Assembly: GCA_014163555.1 (NCBI GenBank)
Contig: JACJGO010000003.1
Location: 62,001-126,000 of the forward strand
Direction: 5' to 3'
Origin: Flavisolibacter longurius
Lineage (GTDB): Bacteria > Bacteroidota > Bacteroidia > Chitinophagales > Chitinophagaceae
Length of the DNA stretch: 64,000 bases
The translations under genes and the position numbers were made by a program. This document shows positions 60,275-64,000 of this stretch, piece after piece (position 1 is the first letter of the stretch; each line of letters begins with the position of its first letter). The notes beneath the pieces are model-generated. The model ran no database searches and was not told the origin of the DNA. It saw nothing but the letters and a program-made list of their open reading frames with translations.

Positions 60275-61108
60275 ATGGAAGCAAACAAGATTTTACAGGC
60301 TGATCTGCTTGATCTTCTCTTTGAAGACCGTAACAAAGAATACGGTGCTTATGAACTGCGGAGAAAGTATAACAAGCGTATCACCTTAGCACTTACCATC
60401 ACGGCAACGGTTGCCGCTCTGATTGTAGGCGCTACATTCCTTTCGAAGGCCTTAGGCCCCAGCGAGGACGCAATTGTAGAGGTTCGGGACGTTGTGGTGG
60501 AAAACATTCAGGAGGAAGCGCCACCGCCACCGCCACCACCGCCGCCACCACCAAAGGCTCCACCGCCACCACCCCAACTGGAGACAGCGAAGTTTACACC
60601 TCCTGTTATCAAGAAGGATGAAGAGGTGAAGCAGGAAGAAATTCCCCCCATCGAAAAGCTGGAAGAAGTAGTGGTAGCCGATAAAACACAGGAAGGTCTG
60701 AAAGGACCAGATATCCTTGCCCCACCCGTGGTGGATAAAGGAACGCAGGTAGTAGAAGTAAAACCTGTAGAAGATGAAAACAAGGTATTTGAAAAGGTAG
60801 AAATTGAAGCCAGCGTAAACATCAACCAATGGCGCCGTCACCTGGAAAGCCAGTTGCAGCGTTACATTGAGGATGCTGCCAGCTCCGGAATGACACCAGG
60901 TACTTACACTGTAAACGTTCGTTTCCTTGTAGAAAGAGACGGAAGCATCACGGATGTAAGATCCCTGAACGATCCCGGTTATGGTCTTGGTCAGGGTGCC
61001 GTTGAAACCGTAAAACGCGGTCCGAAATGGAACCCGGGTGAGCAGAACGGTCGTAAAGTACGTTCGTATCACACCCAGCCGATTACCTTTGTGATTCAGG
61101 AAATGTAA
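60275..61108 (+). CDS. TonB-family energy transducer with proline-rich spacer
   Basis: This 277-residue TonB has a cytoplasmic N-terminus LLDLLFEDRNKEYGAYELRRKY (split at DLLFEDRNKEYGAYELRR), one membrane helix (about residues 35-55), a run of prolines (PPPPPPPPPPP near 80-95) spanning the periplasm, and the TonB_C domain (about 190-277) ending SYHTQPITFVIQEM. It resembles the TonB at 38099 in layout. It ends the exb operon, 20 bp before a terminator and 71 bp before mnmE. Confidence 0.92.
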   Translation: MEANKILQADLLDLLFEDRNKEYGAYELRRKYNKRITLALTITATVAALIVGATFLSKALGPSEDAIVEVRDVVVENIQEEAPPPPPPPPPPPKAPPPPPQLETAKFTPPVIKKDEEVKQEEIPPIEKLEEVVVADKTQEGLKGPDILAPPVVDKGTQVVEVKPVEDENKVFEKVEIEASVNINQWRRHLESQLQRYIEDAASSGMTPGTYTVNVRFLVERDGSITDVRSLNDPGYGLGQGAVETVKRGPKWNPGEQNGRKVRSYHTQPITFVIQEM

Positions 61109-61127
61109 TCAAATTCAACCTCGTTAT

Positions 61128-61160
61128 AAATCCCTCTGCTTGCAGAGGGATTTTTCTTTT
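61128..61160 (+). terminator. Terminator of the exbB-tonB operon
   Basis: AAATCCCTCTGC (61128-61139) pairs perfectly with GCAGAGGGATTT (61142-61153) around TT, followed by a T-run to 61160. Confidence 0.8.
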
Positions 61161-61179
61161 TCGGCCTATACCTTTGGCT

Positions 61180-62565
61180 ATGAGTTTACACCTTTCGGGC
61201 TGGGACGATACCATTGTGGCCTTGGCCACGCCGCCCGGCCTTGGCGCCCTGGGCATTTTACGCCTGAGCGGAAAGAATGCAATTGAGATCGTTGATGCAC
61301 TTTTCCCATCCAAACAGCTTGCCTTTCAGCTCTCTCACACCTTGCATGTTGGGCTGCTGAAAAACGGAGATGTGGTATTGGATGAAGTGGTTGTGTCTTT
61401 ATACAAATCTCCCCGCTCTTATACCGGAGAAGATATTGTAGAGATCAGTTGTCATGGATCGCCTTTCATTCATCAGCAGGTAATCAATGCCTGTATAGAA
61501 AAAGGGGCACGGCTGGCCAAGCCTGGTGAGTTTACACAGCGGGCTTTTCTGAATGGCAAACTCGATCTGACGCAGGCCGAAGCAGTGGCCGATTTGATTG
61601 CCAGTAATACGGCCGCTTCGCATCAGACAGCCCTACAGAACATCCGTGGCGGGTTTTCGCATTCCCTGAAAGATCTTCGGGAGCAATTAATCCGCTTTTC
61701 GGCCCTCATTGAACTGGAACTTGATTTTTCGCAGGAGGATGTAGAGTTTGCCGACCGCACCCAATTAAAGGGACTGGTGGGAAATGCTAGGACTCATACG
61801 CAGCAATTGTTGCAATCCTTCCAGCTAGGGAATGTCATCAAGAACGGCGTTAGTGTGGCAATTATTGGCAAGCCAAATGCCGGTAAATCCACACTGCTGA
61901 ATACATTGCTGAATGAAGACAGGGCGATTGTAAGCGATATCCCCGGTACAACCCGTGATACGATAGAAGAGGTGATCAATATTGATGGAATCCTGTTTCG
62001 ACTGATAGACACTGCGGGCATTCGAACGCATACCACCGATACGATTGAATCGGTTGGTATTGAAAAAAGCCTGGCAAAAATGCGTGGGGCGGACGTAGTT
62101 ATTTATCTTTTTGATGTAAACGAAACAGAGCCCGCCGAGTTGGAAAAAACAATCCGGGAGATGAAGGAGCAGGGGATCGAGTTTTTGCTGGTGGCCAACA
62201 AGTCTGACCTTGTAGATGAAGTCGCGGTCCGGCAAAAGTTCTCAATGATTGCCGGTGTGCTCTTTATCTCTGCCAAATCCGGTGCACACCTTGATGTATT
62301 GAAAGAAAAAATGGTGGATGCAGTTTTGCAGGACCGTGTGCAGGGCGAAAGCGTTATTGTGACCAACGCCCGGCATTTTCATTCCCTGCAGGAAGTTGAC
62401 AAGTCGCTAGCAGAAGTGGCAGCGGGTTTAGAGACCGGCATCCCCGGCGATCTTTTGGCGCTGGACATTCGCCGCTGTCTGCACTACCTTGGCATCATTA
62501 CCGGTGAAGTCAGTAACGATGATTTGCTGGATTATGTGTTTAGTAAATTTTGTATCGGGAAATAG
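61180..62565 (+). CDS. mnmE: tRNA modification GTPase MnmE (TrmE)
   Basis: MnmE, with MnmG, makes the 5-carboxymethylaminomethyl group on the wobble uridine of some tRNAs. The 461-residue protein has the tetrahydrofolate-binding N-terminal domain (ATPPGLGALGILRLSG), the helical domain and the inserted GTPase domain: P-loop GKPNAGKST (about residue 225), DTAGIR (about 277) and ANKSD (about 340). It ends with the CIGK motif of the family (FCIGK). ATG at 61180 (MSLHLSG) is used, 27 bp after the exb terminator stem. Confidence 0.95.
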   Translation: MSLHLSGWDDTIVALATPPGLGALGILRLSGKNAIEIVDALFPSKQLAFQLSHTLHVGLLKNGDVVLDEVVVSLYKSPRSYTGEDIVEISCHGSPFIHQQVINACIEKGARLAKPGEFTQRAFLNGKLDLTQAEAVADLIASNTAASHQTALQNIRGGFSHSLKDLREQLIRFSALIELELDFSQEDVEFADRTQLKGLVGNARTHTQQLLQSFQLGNVIKNGVSVAIIGKPNAGKSTLLNTLLNEDRAIVSDIPGTTRDTIEEVINIDGILFRLIDTAGIRTHTTDTIESVGIEKSLAKMRGADVVIYLFDVNETEPAELEKTIREMKEQGIEFLLVANKSDLVDEVAVRQKFSMIAGVLFISAKSGAHLDVLKEKMVDAVLQDRVQGESVIVTNARHFHSLQEVDKSLAEVAAGLETGIPGDLLALDIRRCLHYLGIITGEVSNDDLLDYVFSKFCIGK

Positions 62566-62668
62566 GGAAGATATCCCGAATCTTCAGATTCAATACCACA
62601 GAATCTACAAAGGAATTATGCCTAACTAGAATCCGCAAAAGATTCTTTCAAAAATACTTCAAAGCGTT

Positions 62669-62700
62669 TTTGTTCAAGTAGATGGATTCCTTTACTTTTG
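62669..62700 (+). promoter_or_regulatory. Predicted promoter of the tRNA-Pro gene
   Basis: TTTG (62669-62672) and TACTTTTG (62693-62700) are exactly 20 bp apart, a full match to the consensus, followed by CA. The tRNA begins 52 bp downstream. Confidence 0.7.
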
Positions 62701-62752
62701 CACCCTCCTTTATAAAAGGCCTTGTTTATCGAGGGATTTTTGTAAGAAGGTC

Positions 62753-62826
62753 CGGGAAGTAGCGCAGGCCGGTAGCGCACCTGGTTTGGGACCAGGGGGT
62801 CGCAGGTTCGAATCCTGTCTTCCCGA
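62753..62826 (+). tRNA. tRNA-Pro (anticodon UGG)
   Basis: This 74-nt gene folds into a cloverleaf. The acceptor stem is CGGGAAG/CTTCCCG, with C1-G72, which is typical of proline tRNAs. The D loop has GCGCAGG, the anticodon stem is CCTGG/CCAGG with loop TTTGGGA (anticodon TGG), and the T arm reads GCAGGTTCGAATCCTGT. The discriminator is A and CCA is not encoded. A full promoter precedes it and a terminator follows. Confidence 0.95.
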
Positions 62827-63181
62827 CAAGCAACATGCAGGAGTTACAGTAATGTAACTCCTTTTTTATTTTCTCCTTTGTCCTCCAAACCAAATCAACA
62901 CCGCTTTTTGTTCAGCTTTTCGCTTCCTCTGCCTTATCTTCAAATGAATGGCTGGGGTGTAACAGGAAATTGCATTGCTTTCAGGAAATTCGCTGGCGAA
63001 AGTTTTGCAGGCAAACGGAGTAATAGATACATTTTCAATCCGAAGGCCTGTGAAAGAATTAATTTTTATTGTTTGAAAACCGGATAAAATAATCCTGTGA
63101 TGTTGGCGAGAGAGTGCGAAAGGCAGCGGTTTTCAATTGGCTAAACCCGGTTGTGAAGCAGCTTTTCCAACCGGATCAAAA
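62827..63181. other. Intergenic region between tRNA-Pro and the MrpA gene
   Basis: These 355 bases contain a terminator (62840-62867) and no supported gene; a frame at 62878-63087 has a random composition. The last 90 bases before the MrpA start are G-rich, but no riboswitch or promoter could be recognised. Confidence 0.5.
62840..62867 (+). terminator. Terminator after tRNA-Pro
   Basis: GGAGTTAC (62840-62847) pairs with GTAACTCC (62854-62861), followed by six T. It is 14 bp after the tRNA end. Confidence 0.75.
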
Positions 63182-64000
63182 ATGGTTTGCATGTTAGTAG
63201 CGGTACTTTCCGGATTTATTGTTGCTTCATTTGTTCCCTTCCTCGGTAAGCTCCTGAGGGGACGAGGATCGGTTCTTCTGACCGTGCTTCCACTCTGTTT
63301 GTTTATTTATTTTCTGACGTTTCTTCCGAAAGTATCGCTTCAACAAAATACGCTTGTTTCCTATGACTGGATACCGTCCATGGGAATCAACTTTAGCTTC
63401 CTGGTTGATGGCCTTTCACTTCTTTTTGCCCTGATGATCACCGGCATCGGCACCCTTGTTTTTTTATATACCTCGGCATATATGAAGGGCGACCGTTACC
63501 TCGACAGGTTTTACGGTTATCTCTGCCTGTTTATGGGCGCCATGCTGGGTATGGTACTTTCAGACAATATCTTTTCTCTCTTTGTCTTTTGGGAACTTAC
63601 CAGCATCAGCTCTTTTTTTCTGATTGGCTATGACAATGAAAACAAGGAATCGCGAAAGGCAGCGCTGATATCCCTGGCGATTACCGGCCTGGGCGGATTC
63701 TTACTGCTGGCAGCATTTGCCCTTCTCGCCACGGTTTCCGGAACCTATTCCATCAGCGAAATGATAGGATCGGCTGCCGTTTTGAAATCCCATGGCCTGT
63801 ATCTTCTCATTGTCATCTTTCTTTTTTTGGCAGCCTTTTCCAAATCCGCTCAATATCCGCTGCACTTCTGGCTGCCTGGCGCAATGAAGGCGCCTACTCC
63901 GGTTTCCACCTACCTGCACTCAGCCACCATGGTCAAGGCGGGTATTTATTTGCTGGCCCGCTTTACACCAGTGCTTGGCGATGTGCCGGTATGGAACAAT
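63182..64000 (+). CDS. MrpA-type Na+/H+ antiporter subunit A, 3' end outside window
   Basis: This open frame runs to the window end and gives 273 residues. It is homologous to MrpA/MnhA, the large subunit of multi-subunit Na+/H+ antiporters and a relative of NuoL. Motifs are LVDGLSLLFALMITGIGTLVF (about residue 80), FWELTSISSFFLIGYDNE (about 138, with the conserved Glu) and YPLHFWLPGAMKAPTPVSTYLHSATMVKAG (split across about 222-253). Start at 63182 (MVCMLVAV) or the Met at 63191. FWELTSISSF is the MrpA form, not the NuoL form. It lies next to complex I only by position. Confidence 0.85.
   Translation, partial: MVCMLVAVLSGFIVASFVPFLGKLLRGRGSVLLTVLPLCLFIYFLTFLPKVSLQQNTLVSYDWIPSMGINFSFLVDGLSLLFALMITGIGTLVFLYTSAYMKGDRYLDRFYGYLCLFMGAMLGMVLSDNIFSLFVFWELTSISSFFLIGYDNENKESRKAALISLAITGLGGFLLLAAFALLATVSGTYSISEMIGSAAVLKSHGLYLLIVIFLFLAAFSKSAQYPLHFWLPGAMKAPTPVSTYLHSATMVKAGIYLLARFTPVLGDVPVWNN

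Noticed and set aside
60525-60580. CCACCGCC tandem run as a DNA repeat element
   Set aside because: It encodes the proline-rich spacer of TonB, which explains the repetition.
61169-61176. TACCTTTG before mnmE as a promoter box
   Set aside because: It lies too close to the ATG at 61180 and lacks a -33 box; the start site would fall inside the gene.
62878-63087. 69-codon plus-strand frame between tRNA-Pro and MrpA
   Set aside because: The composition looks random and it directly follows the tRNA terminator without a promoter.

Overview
The window looks like a chromosomal segment of a Bacteroidota bacterium, most likely family Chitinophagaceae. The signs are a short SigA-type primary sigma factor, promoters with a TAnnTTTG -7 box and a TTTG about 19-20 bp upstream, TonB/ExbB/ExbD proteins with the cytoplasmic N-terminus typical of this phylum, a short NuoG, and LptF/G, RRM and Uma2 proteins of the local type. 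Genes are mostly housekeeping. The species was not identified and base composition was not computed.

Layout. 1-2.1 kb: the end of a fatty-acid desaturase, two small unknown genes and an RRM RNA-binding protein. 2.3-16 kb: an orphan chemotaxis-like sensory island. It has two stand-alone CheB methylesterases facing each other tail to tail, a CheB-CheR-PAS fusion whose CheB nucleophile is Ala, and a 1991-residue soluble histidine kinase with about twelve PAS domains. Around the CheB pair sits a duplicated cassette: a small unknown ORF plus a divergent RNA-like element ending in a terminator hairpin. 16-20 kb: two Ser/Thr/Gly-rich lipoproteins, a YdjM-like membrane hydrolase, a phospholipase D family protein and a DinB-like protein. 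20-27 kb: rimM, rpsP, ffh, the primary sigma factor, a START-like protein and an LptF/LptG-type permease. 27-33.6 kb: a cation-efflux protein, OsmC, a 1-Cys peroxiredoxin, two pseudouridine synthases, a Spy-like protein and rlmN. 33.8-41.8 kb: a thiolase, Uma2, hisS, a low-molecular-weight phosphatase, a TonB protein, a PstS-like lipoprotein and a TPR protein.

41.9-56.4 kb: a complete 14-subunit complex I operon, nuoA to nuoN, with nuoC and nuoD separate. A secreted DUF4440-like gene is inserted between nuoE and nuoF. 56.5-64 kb: a MacB-like permease, an exbB-exbD-exbD-tonB operon, mnmE, tRNA-Pro(UGG) and the start of an MrpA-type antiporter cut by the window end.

The most unusual content is between genes. 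(1) Two copies, in opposite orientation, of a 250-290 bp element fill the rpsP/ffh and peroxiredoxin/RluA convergent junctions. Each has terminal inverted repeats, a bidirectional terminator hairpin and a shared core; a fragment lies between nuoG and nuoH. (2) Eight spacers in or next to the nuo operon carry degenerate 6-9 nt words repeated in tandem, then the complementary words, so each could fold into a long imperfect hairpin. Related words occur at several other sites. (3) A second repeat family (28.1 and 33.7 kb) shares an internal core and inverted ends. (4) The duplicated RNA-like element of the CheB island. I know no published name for these.
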